From the IMG/VR virus record IMGVR_UViG_3300030061_000050, positions 1 to 43,078 of that record: a DNA stretch of 43,078 nucleotides, one strand, 5' to 3'. The notes below the pieces were generated by a model. It ran no database searches, was not told where the DNA came from, and saw nothing but the letters and a program-made list of their open reading frames with translations. The stretch is from a virus. The translations under genes and the position numbers were made by a program. Numbering within the stretch: position 1 is the first letter of the stretch; each line of letters starts with the position of its first letter. This document shows, in pieces, positions 1 to 8,928 of the stretch.

Positions 1-28
1 CTTTGTGTAACATAATTGCTTCAATCAT
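1..28 (-). CDS. Start of a further minus-strand gene, cut by the window edge
   Basis: Only nine codons are visible, beginning MIEAIMLHK and running off the left edge. The start is chosen because an almost full anti-Shine-Dalgarno complement (GAGGAGGTGATC) lies just upstream, about nine bases before the ATG. That ribosome site lies inside the last codons of the 100-residue gene, so the two genes overlap by eight bases in different frames. No function can be read from nine residues. Confidence 0.5.
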
Positions 29-323
29 CTTCGATCACCTCCTCAGTAAATAGTTCAGAACCTGTTATGATTTGATGTTTAATATATTCAAGGACAAATA
101 GAAGAGAGGTAGACTTGATGTTCCCTGCCATCACATCTTCAGCAAGATCACCGTCCTTGAACAAGAGCATGACCGCTCCATCTACCTCTTCGTTATCTAC
201 TCTTTGCTGTAGTAGCGTAGCACATTTCTTTAGATGCTGCAACGCTTGCTCTTTACCTTCTTTGTTTAAGCTACCGTCTGGATTGACAGTAGTTGAGTTA
301 GTAAAATTAATTACATCCCCCAT
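21..323 (-). CDS. Hypothetical phage protein, 100 aa
   Basis: This is an acidic, soluble protein of 100 residues that I do not recognise. The N-terminal third is polar. The middle (about residues 20-45) is likely helical, with a KEGKEQALQHLKK stretch, and the C-terminus ends in a run of acidic residues. No membrane segment or catalytic motif is visible. The start ATG overlaps the last 13 bases of the upstream glycosyltransferase/methyltransferase gene, which suggests translational coupling. Its own 3' end carries a very strong ribosome site for the next gene. It is the most promoter-distal complete gene of the late operon in this window. Confidence 0.75.
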   Translation of the reverse strand: MGDVINFTNSTTVNPDGSLNKEGKEQALQHLKKCATLLQQRVDNEEVDGAVMLLFKDGDLAEDVMAGNIKSTSLLFVLEYIKHQIITGSELFTEEVIEDD

Positions 324-2572
324 ACTGAATACCCCTTCATTGGTTTTGGTCCTTCTATTTCCCAGAGCTTGGCTCCCATTCCTGTTCCTTTGAACTGAAT
401 ATTAATGTCCATATCGTGGGCAGTCTTGAATAACTTTTCTAGATCCTGTCCTCCAGCTAGTAGTTCTCCAGTGGTCCAGTAGCTCTGATCTCCCACAGAT
501 ACATTGATAAACTTAGGTCTGTTCTCCTCGTCCTTGGCTTGCTGCTCTACTTCTGGCGGTGGTTCCTTGAGGCTCATGTCAAACCCATAGAGGTGAAACT
601 CTCTGAAGCCTAGCGTATGTCCAATGCCTATGGTTCTAAGACCAGCGTTGGTACCCCCCGTGATCATCAGAGCATCTTTTCCTGAACCCTCTATACCACT
701 CTTCACTGCCTCTGAGTAAGCGTGCCACCCTACAATGTGTGCATCTCTTTCCTTGAGCAGGTCTACAACAGATGGATCAGTCATAGACGCTACCCAGAAG
801 TGAGTACGTGGGCTGATGCTGTCAAACAGGGTGCTCCTGACCACACCATGAGTGGACACACCCTCCACTGGTCTAGGGTCCAGTAGTGTACACGCCCAAG
901 GGATAAGGTTCTTTTCCATAAGCATTGGCAGTGCGTGTTTAACACAGACAATCCGTACACTTCTGTTACCCTCTTCTAGCATCTCCTTGTCTTCTTTGAT
1001 CTGGTCAACGTCAAGTGATGGGCCAGCAGAAACCACAAAGATAATTTCGTTATTGACCTTGCACTTTGTGTCTATCCAGTTATCAATCTTAGGCATGTTA
1101 GCCTTGATATTATTCTGAATATCCTCCGAGGGTACGCAGTCTTGAGGACGTACAACGATAGGAACTCTGGCTTTGTACTTGGGAAGAGAGGGGTCTGTTA
1201 TCAGGGCCAGGTGTGTGATACCTCCTCCCAGCACCGGGTCATTAGAAGGAATAAGATACTTGTTAACATCTTCTCTACTGTTAACCTTCTCTTCCCATAA
1301 CTTATTGACACCTTGATGTTCTTCTGCTGGTTCCTTCTCGTCTGCGTCCTTGGTAAAGTAATCATCCAGCGCAACGATCTTGTTGTGTTTAAGTTGAGCG
1401 TAGTCATGGGAAACTGTTTTGTAAGAGTGTCCCCCGTCAATGAACACAAAGTCAGCGGTGGGTTTACCCTTCAAAGTCTTGGTTGTGTTCCCTTCGATAA
1501 GCTCAAACTCAAAAGTCTTACCACTCTTGGCCTTCTCCAAGGCATACTCTGTAAGTCTTTCTGTCACAGCCTCCACTGTATTGGTGGCCTTGGAATTAAA
1601 TTCTTTCTTGTTAAGTTCTGGAGTGGTGGTGCCAAACAGATCGTACCCTGTATAGGTTACTTTATCAGCATGAGCAAACGCTGCCTCTGCCATCTGAATA
1701 GCTCTACCCCCGTTGTATGTCCCGGTCTCTATAAAGCTAGCACACTTATAGAAGCTGATCATCTCAGAGATTTGCTTGTACCTTTGTGCCGCTTCTAGAC
1801 TTACATCTCCAGAGACACCGTGCTTCTGTGCTCCCTTGAAGTGTTGCATCTTCTGAGCCAGGACAGATGTTGCAAAGGCATTGAGATCAGTAACATCAGG
1901 CGTAAGGTTCAGAGCTTTCAACCCATGGTACTGGTGCAGCTTGAGCAAGCGTTCAAAGATAAACCCATCGTGCCACTCTCTAAACGCAGTGACCTCACAG
2001 TTATCATAAGTCTCGCGCAGATCCGCTAGGAAATCTTTGGCAGGTCTGCCCTTGAGGTTGAACGCAACAAAAGAAGTCTCACTATAGTCAGCGGCAGTAC
2101 GTCCCAGATGTATAATGTCATACTGCTCATCACAGATACTGTCAAGAAACTCACTGGTAACTTCAGAGTGTGTGGTGGTATCTGCATCTAGCCAGATGAG
2201 CCAGTCTTTCTCTTGTATGATATGTGGATCAGAAGCTGTCTCTGTCAGAGCATAGACTTTGTGACACCACTTGATAGCGTCCAGTCTCCAGTTGTATTTA
2301 ATCTTCCCACCTTCGGTACCATTGTGTGTCTCCATCTTCTCCCGGTAATCTATCATGTCCTGCACATTGTTTAGATTACAGTAGTTAACTTTCTGTGTAG
2401 GTATCTCTAGTTCATTGAACCTTAGATAGAATGGTGTGTCTCCAAAGTCATGGAACCATGCATGTAGTTTAAGGTTGTCTTCCCATTTCTCTACATAAGA
2501 GGTGAGCATGTTCCTACCGTATAGGTCCAGCCCATCAGGATTAAAAGATGTTACAATGTCGTACTTACTCAT
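311..2572 (-). CDS. Three-domain glycosyltransferase / SAM methyltransferase / DUF115 (MptE- or Maf-like) fusion
   Basis: Three modules can be read in this 753-residue protein. Residues 1-235 look like a glycosyltransferase, with a DAD motif at 129-131 inside a WLIWLDADTTTH segment that would bind a metal-nucleotide sugar. Residues about 270-410 look like a class I SAM-dependent methyltransferase: motif I is ETGTYNGG at 282-289 and FIDGGHSY is at 377-384. Residues about 505-750 match the DUF115 style (6-hydroxymethylpterin pyrophosphokinase MptE, also the core of Maf flagellin glycosylation proteins), with SAGPSLD at 515-521 and GGTNAGLRTIG near 639-649. No signal peptide is visible. The gene ends one base before the upstream glycosyltransferase starts, so the pair are likely co-translated. 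I infer that it builds or decorates a glycan on the virion or host surface; substrates are unknown. Confidence 0.8.
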   Translation of the reverse strand: MSKYDIVTSFNPDGLDLYGRNMLTSYVEKWEDNLKLHAWFHDFGDTPFYLRFNELEIPTQKVNYCNLNNVQDMIDYREKMETHNGTEGGKIKYNWRLDAIKWCHKVYALTETASDPHIIQEKDWLIWLDADTTTHSEVTSEFLDSICDEQYDIIHLGRTAADYSETSFVAFNLKGRPAKDFLADLRETYDNCEVTAFREWHDGFIFERLLKLHQYHGLKALNLTPDVTDLNAFATSVLAQKMQHFKGAQKHGVSGDVSLEAAQRYKQISEMISFYKCASFIETGTYNGGRAIQMAEAAFAHADKVTYTGYDLFGTTTPELNKKEFNSKATNTVEAVTERLTEYALEKAKSGKTFEFELIEGNTTKTLKGKPTADFVFIDGGHSYKTVSHDYAQLKHNKIVALDDYFTKDADEKEPAEEHQGVNKLWEEKVNSREDVNKYLIPSNDPVLGGGITHLALITDPSLPKYKARVPIVVRPQDCVPSEDIQNNIKANMPKIDNWIDTKCKVNNEIIFVVSAGPSLDVDQIKEDKEMLEEGNRSVRIVCVKHALPMLMEKNLIPWACTLLDPRPVEGVSTHGVVRSTLFDSISPRTHFWVASMTDPSVVDLLKERDAHIVGWHAYSEAVKSGIEGSGKDALMITGGTNAGLRTIGIGHTLGFREFHLYGFDMSLKEPPPEVEQQAKDEENRPKFINVSVGDQSYWTTGELLAGGQDLEKLFKTAHDMDINIQFKGTGMGAKLWEIEGPKPMKGYSVWGM

Positions 2573-2573
2573 A

Positions 2574-3356
2574 CTAAAATATCTCCACTATTTTTCTGAA
2601 ACTACTTAGACTAAACTCAAAGTGGTCAAGTTCTTCTTCCCACTCTTCAGCATATGCACTGTCTTGGTAACCGTCCAACCAAGGACCGCCAAGACTATAA
2701 TGAATAGCTTTAACATCATTAGTGCCAGAGCTAACACCGGGAATAAAATTCCAACCATGAGGTAAGCTACCAATCTGGTCGTCACTGTCGAGCCAGCAGA
2801 AGTTATGTAAGTTAGCACCTGTTTCACTGTTTACCATTACCTCATCTAATCTATCATTCGCGGGATGGTCCAAGTTGTAGAGGACAAAGGAGGACCAGAG
2901 CTTCTTGTTGTAATCTTGTTGTAACATCCCATCCATCTTGATGGCTTCTTCAGGATGGTAATTATGTTTGACGCACATAACCGCATAGTCATCATCACAG
3001 TAATCAAATACCTCGCATACATCAGAGAGAAAAAGATAATCACAATCACAGAAGAGCACCCACCCAGAGAGGTTGTTCCTCCTGGCTATCTCAGGCACTA
3101 GAAATCTACTGTGAGAAAATTCTGTGGAGAAAGGTTTACCATCTACCTCGTCCCAGTACTGACCGTCCTCGTCTATTTTCCAAGGGCGGTAGAACATACC
3201 AGCGTGGCGTAGGGTCTTGTGGTAAATGGGAGTTACCTCGACAGGGTACGTAGACCTGCGTGTCAAGGAGTGAGCACAGACTTTGAAAGGGATATGCTCA
3301 CGGGAGTCATAACCTGCAAAGACATGGTACGCTTTGTCTCTTAATCTTTCCATCAT
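2574..3356 (-). CDS. Glycosyltransferase, GT8-like
   Basis: This 260-residue protein has the layout of a GT-A fold transferase. The N-terminus reads YHVFAGYDSRE, followed by a donor-binding region with a DxD-type CDCDYLFLSD motif (DCD at 104-106). Near the C-terminus, IHYSLGGPW (His219) resembles the third metal ligand seen in GT8-like enzymes. No signal sequence or membrane segment is seen. Two adjacent ATG codons open the frame and no good Shine-Dalgarno sequence is visible, so the exact start is uncertain by one codon. It lies directly upstream of the fused transferase/methyltransferase gene, and the two probably act on the same glycan. The donor and acceptor cannot be told from sequence. 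Confidence 0.75.
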   Translation of the reverse strand: MMERLRDKAYHVFAGYDSREHIPFKVCAHSLTRRSTYPVEVTPIYHKTLRHAGMFYRPWKIDEDGQYWDEVDGKPFSTEFSHSRFLVPEIARRNNLSGWVLFCDCDYLFLSDVCEVFDYCDDDYAVMCVKHNYHPEEAIKMDGMLQQDYNKKLWSSFVLYNLDHPANDRLDEVMVNSETGANLHNFCWLDSDDQIGSLPHGWNFIPGVSSGTNDVKAIHYSLGGPWLDGYQDSAYAEEWEEELDHFEFSLSSFRKIVEIF

Positions 3357-3398
3357 AAAGGAAGATTAGCACCAGTCTCGTAGCTATAAAAGGAAAAA

Positions 3399-6300
3399 TT
3401 ATTTAAGTAAGTCTGCGAAAATCTCTTCACCGTATCTTTCTATCAAAGCTTTTCTTTGAGCAGCGTTAGCCATTAAGAAACGCTGTGCTAGTTCGGTGCG
3501 TCTGCCTATCTTTTTACCCAGAGGAGTTGTTCCTCCTGCTTGGTATACTGCATTCTTTAACCAGCTTCTTCTTGTTTGAGCAGAGGTGTTCAACAGGTAA
3601 CTATCATCCTTAGGATAAAGTTGCCGCATGTCCTCGTTGTATAGCTCCATTTCTTTTATGTAATCTTCTGCCTCTTTCAATTTCTTTTTGTACTTGCGTA
3701 GTAAAATAGGAGCAGGTCTACCGCTTTGAACAGTTTTATCATAAGCACGTTGAGCAACGATAGCATCTGTGTATTTACTTTTAATTAAGTTGCCATAGTT
3801 AATCTGCAGTTCACTGGTGCGCCTCTTTAAACGTCTTACATTATAAGCATACAACTGTGCCTGTGCTATATTCTCTGGTTGAAAACCTAGGATCTGAGGA
3901 ACAACTTCTCTTGCACCTACCTCTTCACCTAGTTCAATTCTATTTTGTTTAGAAGTTTTAGCCTGACCTGTCGCTCCCATCTTAACAGCTTTTGTCAAGT
4001 TATACGCTGCAGTAGGAGCCATGTTCCCGATAACTCCCAGCATGTCATCTTTGTGATAAGCTTCAAGGGCGTTAGCAATACTGCCAAAGATCATAGAACC
4101 AGCAGGGCCAGTTGTTTTTGTAAAGTCTCCACTAAAGAAACCGGGGTTTATAATCTGACCAGCACCTGTTCTACTTGTTAAAGAACTGTTGGTAATCTGA
4201 GGCAGCACGCCTCTGGTAAAGTAGCTTGGGTTTTCAAGACCTAATTCTCTAAGAGTTACATCTAGTTTAGCTTTAATCATGGGGTCAATCTTTGTCATGC
4301 TCTTGTAGATATACTCGTATAGATCCACTCCATTCTCTGCCAAGGGGAGAGACCAGAACCCACCAATCAACATCATATACAAGCCCATGTAAGCCAGAGC
4401 AGTGGCACGTTCTCCGGGGTTCTTTACCACACCACCTTCTCTAAATACCAGATCAGATATAAGCTGAAGATATCTAGTTGGAAACTGCATAAACTGTGTA
4501 AGCAAACCAAAGACAGGACCGCGCATAAACTTTGGTCTATTGTCAGCACCCATAAGAAACTGAGTTTTGTCTACAGTAAACGCAGCAAAGTATCTGGCAT
4601 CACTTGCCTGTATCCCTGCATTTTGTTGAGACAATCTAAAGTTTTGGTAGTCTGCATTATTGACCAGTTTATTTTCTATCTTATTACCTGCTGCTCTGCC
4701 TCTCCCTGCCTCATAGTTATAAACTCTATGCGCTGCTATGTAAGTTGTAAGTCGGTTAACCAACTCTACATATGTAAAGATAGCTGACGAGATACCTTCC
4801 GCTCTGTTAATAAAAGATTTAAAGTTATTGTACTGAAACTCACGTACACCACCGTAGTTAGCAATGCCAGCTTGTTCAGCAGTAACCTGCGCCATAAGTC
4901 TACCACTTAGTAAGTCAACCTTTATATCTTCCCACAGCTGTACCTGTGCGGGGCTATCTCCCAGAGGATTTTTAAGATTAATTAACTCTGCAACAGTACC
5001 TGTCCCTGTTCTTTTTAAACCTCTTACAAGCCCTGCTATTTTACCTGCATCGTTCATGGCCCTTAGTATTTCTCGTTGTGCTCTGCCAGAAGCAGTAAAT
5101 CTAGTTAACCAAGGAACACTAGCCATTGGTATCTGCGTCAAGTTAACCACAGCAGAAGACGGATTTAATCCTAGAAAATAATGAAAAGCTATTCTTCTAA
5201 GATGAAGAACATCTTGATGACCACCTACAAGGTAATCATTTAAATCAGTTGCGTACCTTACTAAGTTATTAAGGTTGTTATCTCTAAGTAATTGAATACC
5301 ATCTCTACGTTCTTTTTTTGTTTTCTGATCACCGTAGTAAGAAGCCACTCTACCAAAGTACATATTCAACGTGTCATTCATTTTCTCAATGGCAGTTTCT
5401 GGTGTAACCCATCCCGGTATATTTTTTCTTGCTTGTTGTTTCGACGGGTCTACACTAGGCTTAATACCTACAAGCTTTTCCCGTGCAGCTGTTATCATTT
5501 TACTCAGGGCAGCGTTCTCTTCAACTGTTAAAGCTGTGCTTCTAAGCTCAGTCAATGTCTGAAGAATATTATTTACTGTGTCAGGATTAGCATTGGTTAT
5601 CTCTTCTACTCCGCGACCTTCTAAGTTCTGTAATTTAACAGTGGCGTTCTCTCCGTACTCTGCCTTTAACTGCGCTCTTAGTTCTTTATACTTAACACTG
5701 TCTTCAATATTATTAAAGTCAGGGCTAAGAGAAAGTAAGTTTCTTTTAAAGTAGGAAGGCTTGTAAGTACCAAACCAAGCAGTAGTTTCACCATCACCTT
5801 CTATTGTGGTAACTCTGACACCAACATTACCAAAGCGCATATGAGGAAGATAGTTTAAGTTCTGATTAAACACAGCCACGTTGTTGCTATAGTTAGTCAA
5901 GAAGTTTACTATCTCATCTTTAGTTTTCTTCCCCTCTAAAAATTCTGAGAAGAAACTTTCAGGGTCATCTTTAATAATTACATTTGAATCATTGACGATT
6001 TGTACAGCTGTGTCTGCGTCTGCTTCTTTTAGTCGATTAGCCAGATCTAAAACTTGAGCAGGAGTTGCAGTCTCTGCTACAAAAAAGTCAGGATTAAAAG
6101 CTGTGATGATATCTGCCTTGGCGGTATTAAAAGACTGACGAATAGCAACAAGAGTATTCATTTCTTCTTGCGTTAGTTCAATGATACCTGTTCCCGGTTG
6201 AGTCAAGACTGTTCTTACATTATCACCACCGGGGTTTCTCAGAATGTATCGTTCTTTCTGTGCGTCATATTCTACTTTAGCTGGATCAAGAACACCGTCT

Positions 6301-8924
6301 GTTGTTAAGGCATTCCCCGGTGCGTTTGTTCCTTGACTTATCTGATCTAGTAATTCTAAAGCCATCATCACACTAGTTCGTGATTGGCTTACCTCAAGTT
6401 TGTTTAGCGTATCCATGAGAGGTATAAAGTAAGTTGTCATCCTATCATTGATGAGACCTTTACGAGTGCTGACGGCATTCCAGTAAGGTGCAAAGAGAGG
6501 ATATCTATGAGAAGCTACATCAGGGAAGACCCACCACTCTGCAAACTTCTTCATATCCGGTAGGTTTTTCGGAGCAGTGGTTGGCATCTGAGGAGATTTA
6601 GTTCCTGCTTCTATCTCAGCTAGTGCCTTCTTGTCTGAAGTGGGTGTGCCGTTGGCGTTTGTACTTGGCACAGCAAGCTCTCTGTTGGTTCTATCCACAG
6701 CCTTTTCAGTTGCGTTAGGATCAACAGGTGTGTTGATAGCTTCAAGGTTACCCTCACTGATAGCCATATCATTCTTATCTGATTCAGCTACTAAATATTT
6801 TATACGTTCTTTAGCTGCTTGTGCAGCTGCACCTAAGTCAAAAGAATAAGGCTCTGCTCTAGCCTTGTTATAAAGATCATTAAATAAACTATCAGATGCT
6901 TGGAGATCTATAGTCTCGTTGTTCTCAACAAACTGCTGTTCTTCTGGTGTAATAGGAGCAGTTACAAATGCGTGGTTTGGTTTCTGTTCAACAGGTACAT
7001 CTCTGGTAGTATAGCTAGATGGATCTGTAACTGTTCTGGTTTGTCTAGGAACTGTAGGGGATGCACCTTCAGCCTCGATAGTGTTCTGACGTAGGACAGC
7101 ACGTTCTTCTTCTGTGGCAAAATCAGCTATAGGTGTAGTAGAATCTGGGCGTATACCTGTTTGTGCCTCAACTGCTGCACCAAGACTAGGAGTTATTTCT
7201 GAGGCTGAACTATACTGACCAAATTCTGGATCAGTAACTTTTGCTGGTAAAGGTTGATTAGTTCCTAAAAGGTATTGAACTGTAACTTTTTGAGATCTAG
7301 AAATACCGGGATACTTAGCTTCGACTTGTGTTTCAAACGCAGTTAAAGATTCTTGAAAAGGTGCATTACTCTCTGCTCTATCTACAGTACCTTCATCTAT
7401 AAGCGTATTAAATCTATCCAGTACAACATCAAAAGATTGTCGGATGGCAGCGTCTTGATCACTCTCTTCTCTGATTATAGCTTGTGATTTAAGTTCTTCA
7501 GCGGCTACGGTTAACTCTTCAGCGGTGTACGCAGGTTGACCATCCACAGCTTGTATGGATTCACCTGTCGCTGTAACTATAAAGTCAGGGTTACTGGCAG
7601 GTTCTGCTGAACCAACGATATCATCAGTGAGAGTTTCTTCACCTGCCTCATTTGCTCTGGCTTCTTCTGCTTTTAACTCTTCTCTTCTTGCCATCTCTGT
7701 CCTGATCTGAGCAGCAGAAGCAGAGGTAAAAGTATCACTGACACCTTGTTCATTTAATTCTTTTATAATTTTATTCTGTTGGTTACCTGACATAGAACCA
7801 AATTCATTTATCTGTTCGGCAGTGTAACCTCTATCTTCTAGTGCGCGTCTAAGCTTTCGAGCACGGGTTGCTCTTGCACCTAGGGCTACCTCTGGCAGAG
7901 CAGTGGGCATTTCAAACGCCATCTCTAGTATTATGTCTCCGGGTTTATACTTACCTGTCAGAGCTTGTGCCGTTGCTTCACCACCACCTCCACCAACAGC
8001 TTGAGCAGTGGCTTCTGCTGTACCTGCGCCCACTCTTCTAAGCATAGACGCCTCTGTCGCTGCCTTGCTCAGGGGTGCACCCTTGACTAAGCTTGACAGC
8101 TTACCCGCAAAGCCTACTGTAAGAGCGTCAAAGATACCTATGGCTACACCTCTCTTGACAGCTTCATCTCTGACTTCAGCCATAGTTTCTGGATTATTAA
8201 GAGCAGCAGCAACTTGTTCATCGTTACTAAGATCAACTCCACTTTCTGAGAAAGCTTGCAAGATTGAAGAACCGTACTCTGTAGAGCCAGAACCCAGACC
8301 ACCTACAAATGCAGCGGCAAGTATTCCCGGTAGACCTGTACCACCTGTGGCAATGGCAGTTACAGCGGTGGCTGTAAGAGCAGGAGCAACTGTTCCTAAA
8401 GATTCTCCAAGGAGTGGGAGGAAAGCTGTGGGGTTGTCTGCTAGAATTGACAAGGCATCAGACACAGTTTTAGCTTTATCGTAGTTAATGAGCGTTTCTA
8501 AGTCTCGGTAGTATTCTAGCTCACCCTCTCTAACTTGTCTGCCTGTCTGAGGATCTCTGACCAGATCACCACTGGCGAAGTCTTCTCTTCTATCTTCTTC
8601 TCTGGAGTATTCACGATATCGTTCCATCTTTTCGATATCTTTTGCAGCGGTTTCTTTATCTAGAAGACCAAGTTCTGCGCCTAGTGTAGCACCGATTTGT
8701 CTAGCACTGTAGAGTCCACGCTCAAAAGGTGCTGGCACAGCGCCCATGGTAACAGGACCAAACCCCGGCTCTCTGATACCAGCCGCTATTTCAGTTTCTT
8801 CGCCATATGTCCTAGCCCACTCTAGAACTTCTTCTTGAGAGCGTTCTCCCGGTAAAGAGACATTAAACTCTACGCCGTCTTCACTGGTGTAAACAAAGTC
8901 AGTTGTTTTTTGCTGCTCTGACAT
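3399..8924 (-). CDS. Giant internal virion / DNA-ejection-type protein, 1841 aa
   Basis: This is the largest gene of the window. Residues about 160-220 form a hydrophobic Ala/Gly-rich stretch, with a second hydrophobic stretch around 250-280. A long polar Glu/Ala/Thr-rich region follows. The C-terminal third is strongly helical, with a membrane-like segment (AYMGLYMMLIGGFWSLPLAE). The segment around FGLLTQFMQFPTRYL resembles the large polyvalent protein-associated domain (LPD38-type) that I recall from giant phage proteins. No peptidase or lysozyme motif is obvious. Podovirus ejection proteins of comparable size (T7 gp16, N4 vRNAP class) leave the capsid and cross the host envelope, and I infer a similar role. 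The ATG lies four bases after the preceding gene's stop. Confidence 0.65.
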   Translation of the reverse strand: MSEQQKTTDFVYTSEDGVEFNVSLPGERSQEEVLEWARTYGEETEIAAGIREPGFGPVTMGAVPAPFERGLYSARQIGATLGAELGLLDKETAAKDIEKMERYREYSREEDRREDFASGDLVRDPQTGRQVREGELEYYRDLETLINYDKAKTVSDALSILADNPTAFLPLLGESLGTVAPALTATAVTAIATGGTGLPGILAAAFVGGLGSGSTEYGSSILQAFSESGVDLSNDEQVAAALNNPETMAEVRDEAVKRGVAIGIFDALTVGFAGKLSSLVKGAPLSKAATEASMLRRVGAGTAEATAQAVGGGGGEATAQALTGKYKPGDIILEMAFEMPTALPEVALGARATRARKLRRALEDRGYTAEQINEFGSMSGNQQNKIIKELNEQGVSDTFTSASAAQIRTEMARREELKAEEARANEAGEETLTDDIVGSAEPASNPDFIVTATGESIQAVDGQPAYTAEELTVAAEELKSQAIIREESDQDAAIRQSFDVVLDRFNTLIDEGTVDRAESNAPFQESLTAFETQVEAKYPGISRSQKVTVQYLLGTNQPLPAKVTDPEFGQYSSASEITPSLGAAVEAQTGIRPDSTTPIADFATEEERAVLRQNTIEAEGASPTVPRQTRTVTDPSSYTTRDVPVEQKPNHAFVTAPITPEEQQFVENNETIDLQASDSLFNDLYNKARAEPYSFDLGAAAQAAKERIKYLVAESDKNDMAISEGNLEAINTPVDPNATEKAVDRTNRELAVPSTNANGTPTSDKKALAEIEAGTKSPQMPTTAPKNLPDMKKFAEWWVFPDVASHRYPLFAPYWNAVSTRKGLINDRMTTYFIPLMDTLNKLEVSQSRTSVMMALELLDQISQGTNAPGNALTTDGVLDPAKVEYDAQKERYILRNPGGDNVRTVLTQPGTGIIELTQEEMNTLVAIRQSFNTAKADIITAFNPDFFVAETATPAQVLDLANRLKEADADTAVQIVNDSNVIIKDDPESFFSEFLEGKKTKDEIVNFLTNYSNNVAVFNQNLNYLPHMRFGNVGVRVTTIEGDGETTAWFGTYKPSYFKRNLLSLSPDFNNIEDSVKYKELRAQLKAEYGENATVKLQNLEGRGVEEITNANPDTVNNILQTLTELRSTALTVEENAALSKMITAAREKLVGIKPSVDPSKQQARKNIPGWVTPETAIEKMNDTLNMYFGRVASYYGDQKTKKERRDGIQLLRDNNLNNLVRYATDLNDYLVGGHQDVLHLRRIAFHYFLGLNPSSAVVNLTQIPMASVPWLTRFTASGRAQREILRAMNDAGKIAGLVRGLKRTGTGTVAELINLKNPLGDSPAQVQLWEDIKVDLLSGRLMAQVTAEQAGIANYGGVREFQYNNFKSFINRAEGISSAIFTYVELVNRLTTYIAAHRVYNYEAGRGRAAGNKIENKLVNNADYQNFRLSQQNAGIQASDARYFAAFTVDKTQFLMGADNRPKFMRGPVFGLLTQFMQFPTRYLQLISDLVFREGGVVKNPGERATALAYMGLYMMLIGGFWSLPLAENGVDLYEYIYKSMTKIDPMIKAKLDVTLRELGLENPSYFTRGVLPQITNSSLTSRTGAGQIINPGFFSGDFTKTTGPAGSMIFGSIANALEAYHKDDMLGVIGNMAPTAAYNLTKAVKMGATGQAKTSKQNRIELGEEVGAREVVPQILGFQPENIAQAQLYAYNVRRLKRRTSELQINYGNLIKSKYTDAIVAQRAYDKTVQSGRPAPILLRKYKKKLKEAEDYIKEMELYNEDMRQLYPKDDSYLLNTSAQTRRSWLKNAVYQAGGTTPLGKKIGRRTELAQRFLMANAAQRKALIERYGEEIFADLLK

Positions 8925-8928
8925 TTAT

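Noticed and set aside
8008-8484. 158-residue plus-strand frame opposite the giant ejection protein
   Set aside because: Ala/Pro/Ser-rich product with no domain, fully inside a strong gene; judged a shadow frame.
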